From Chromatiales bacterium (GTDB taxonomy: Bacteria; Pseudomonadota; Gammaproteobacteria; JAHELT01), in NCBI GenBank assembly GCA_024644045.1, contig JAHELT010000020.1:1-44687 (forward strand): DNA of 44,687 nucleotides, written 5' to 3'. Below are positions 43,310 through 44,687 of the stretch, one piece after another. Each line of letters starts with the position of its first letter. Position 1 is the first letter of the stretch. The position numbers and the translations under genes were made by a program. The notes beneath the pieces are model-generated. The model was not told the DNA's origin. It did not search any database and saw only the letters and a list, made by a program, of their open reading frames with translations.

Positions 43310-44361
43310 ACCGCACCCACGCAGGCCCGCCCGGGCGCAGCCAGCTCACCGTGCGCGCCGTTTCCGAACGGCGCGCGGGCGCCAAGTGGCAAGGCCTTCT
43401 CGAGCACCACTGGGAAGCCTACCGGCGCTGGTATCTGAGCGACGGCGACGCCGCGCGGCCCAGCTACCTCGAAGGTCGCCGGCAGCTCGAACGCTACATG
43501 CCGGAACTGTGCGGCACCTACGAGCGCCTGTGTGAGCTCGCGGGCGGCGGCGATGTCGCGGCCCGCCTGCTCTCGCTCTACCGGCCGCCGGCTTACGTCA
43601 GCGGCTGCTCGCAGGCCGTGTGGCCGGGGGAACTGCCGTTCCTCGTACGCAATTACGATTACAGTCCCGCGCTGCTGGAGGGCACGATCCTGCACAGCGC
43701 CTGGCGCGGTCGGCGGGTGCTCGCGATGATCGACTGCCTCTGGGGCGTAGTCGACGGAATCAACGAGAAGGGGCTGGCGGTCTCGCTCACCTTCGGCGGC
43801 CGCGAAGTGGTCGGCGACGGCTTCGGCATGCCTCTGATCCTGCGCTATGTGCTGGAGGTGTGCGACACCACCAGCGAGGCGGTCGAGGTGCTGCGCCGCG
43901 TCCCGTCGCACATGTCCTACAACGTCACCGTGCTCGACGCGAGCGGTCAGTTCCGTACGGTGTTCGTGGCCCCCGACCGGGCGGCCGTGGTCCGCCAGAT
44001 CCCGGTCACCACCAACCACCAGGGCCGGGTCGAGTGGCAGCGCCACGCGCGCGCCACCGCCACCCTGGAGCGCGAGCGCTTTCTCAACTTCCGGCTCGCC
44101 GACAGCGACGAGCAACCTGACGACTTCGTCGCCGCTTTTCTGCGCGCGCCGCTCTACAACACGGATTACGCGCGCGGCTTCGGCACGCTCTACACGGCAG
44201 TCTACTGGCCGCAAACCCTGACGGCCCGCTATCTGTGGCCCGGCTTTGCATGGAATCTGTCTATCGAGCATTTCCGGGAAGGCACGCACACCGTCGCTCT
44301 GGGAATGCCGGCCGCCGACACGGTCGCGCCCGGTACCATGGACACCACGCCCGGCTTTTGA
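43306..44361 (+). CDS. Ntn hydrolase, acyl-CoA:6-APA acyltransferase (peptidase C45) type
   Basis: A 351-residue protein of the C45/penicillin-acyltransferase family, starting at GTG 43306 inside the ATP-grasp stop. Autocatalytic cleavage is predicted before C101 (PPAYVSG-CSQAVW), which becomes the N-terminal nucleophile. Downstream conserved segments are LVRNYDYS, GVVDGINEKGLAVSLTFGG, MPLILRYVLEVCDTTSEAVE and VTTNHQGRVEW. Members cleave or exchange amide acyl groups. There is no signal peptide, so it should act in the cytoplasm on the operon's product or intermediate. The coupling to the ATP-grasp gene argues for one pathway. Substrate unknown. Confidence 0.88.
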   Translation: MNRTHAGPPGRSQLTVRAVSERRAGAKWQGLLEHHWEAYRRWYLSDGDAARPSYLEGRRQLERYMPELCGTYERLCELAGGGDVAARLLSLYRPPAYVSGCSQAVWPGELPFLVRNYDYSPALLEGTILHSAWRGRRVLAMIDCLWGVVDGINEKGLAVSLTFGGREVVGDGFGMPLILRYVLEVCDTTSEAVEVLRRVPSHMSYNVTVLDASGQFRTVFVAPDRAAVVRQIPVTTNHQGRVEWQRHARATATLERERFLNFRLADSDEQPDDFVAAFLRAPLYNTDYARGFGTLYTAVYWPQTLTARYLWPGFAWNLSIEHFREGTHTVALGMPAADTVAPGTMDTTPGF

Positions 44362-44416
44362 GCTTGTACTGCGACAGCGCGGGCTCCTTATCTCTTCGGC
44401 CAACAAGGTATGACTT

Positions 44417-44687
44417 ATGTTGCAACTGCTGACGAGCCCCGATGCCTGGATCGCATTTACGACACTGACCGTGCTGGAACTCGTACTGGGCATCGACAAC
44501 ATCATTTTCATCTCGATTCTGGTCGACAAGCTGCCCGAGCGCTCGCGGGAGCTGGCGCGCCGCCTCGGCCTGGGCCTGGCAATGTTCATGCGCATCGCGT
44601 TGCTGGGGCTGCTGTCCTGGCTGGTCGGCCTCACCGCGCCCCTGTTCGAGGTCCTCGGGCAGGCGATCTCGGGACGTGACCTGATTC
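44417..44687 (+). CDS. TerC-family integral membrane protein, N-terminal part
   Basis: Ninety codons from ATG 44417 remain open to the right edge. The first helix has the TerC hallmark TLTVLELVLGIDNIIFISIL with an Asp in the membrane, followed by a charged loop (LPERSRELARRLG) and a second helix (AMFMRIALLGLLSWLVGL). TerC/Alx proteins handle metal ions, notably Mn2+, or tellurite. It is 55 bases downstream of the C45 gene, with its own possible promoter (TTGTAC about 44364, TTATCT about 44388), so it may not belong to the amide operon. Confidence 0.88.
   Translation, partial: MLQLLTSPDAWIAFTTLTVLELVLGIDNIIFISILVDKLPERSRELARRLGLGLAMFMRIALLGLLSWLVGLTAPLFEVLGQAISGRDLI

Overview
The window is a dense, high-GC (roughly two-thirds G+C) bacterial chromosome segment. 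A TamA/TamB pair, an HdfR-like LysR regulator, an RpoH-type sigma factor with an intact RpoH box, CbpA/CbpM and the short intergenic spacing point to a gammaproteobacterium, possibly a Chromatiales/Ectothiorhodospiraceae-like or similar high-GC lineage. The genus cannot be read from the sequence. I saw no rRNA, tRNA, CRISPR array or intact transposase.

Layout. (1) 1-5413: end of a histidine kinase overlapping a single-domain response regulator; a MarR regulator with an ankyrin-repeat gene behind it; two exported proteins of unknown function; and a LysR regulator with an outer-membrane-protein gene behind it. (2) 5753-12876: a tightly overlapped peptide-type ABC import operon (binding protein with a C-terminal membrane anchor, two permeases, one fused double ATPase). 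It ends one base before an exported retropepsin-like protease gene. (3) 13126-32159: a stress island. It holds an RpoH paralogue, MscS plus a DUF432-like protein, CbpM, CbpA with a near-consensus sigma-32 promoter, a lipoprotein and an inactive-transglutaminase/7TM protein, an Hsp20-Lon operon, an EF-hand protein, a second MscS, a half-length and a full-length MgtE, a CNNM/CorC protein, class II fumarase, a ZIP-transporter remnant, a TerB-like protein, two more Hsp20 genes and a zinc-ribbon peptide. A 153-bp MITE-like element made of consecutive hairpins, flanked by CTAG duplications, sits inside it. (4) 32226-38023: tamA and tamB, overlapping by four bases. (5) 38037-44361: an apparent operon of nitrilase-fold amidohydrolase, an enlarged Orn/Lys/Arg-type decarboxylase, an ATP-grasp ligase and a penicillin-acyltransferase-type Ntn hydrolase, followed by the start of a TerC-family gene.

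How the parts may work together. The stress island combines its own sigma factor, holdases (three Hsp20), a DnaJ co-chaperone with its modulator, an ATP-dependent protease and ion/osmotic channels, so it looks like a self-contained heat/osmotic stress module. The last operon has the parts for making and trimming an amide: a decarboxylase to give an amine, an ATP-grasp enzyme to couple it to a carboxylate, and two amide-acting hydrolases/acyltransferases. Its product is unknown, and it is the best candidate here for an undescribed biosynthetic system.
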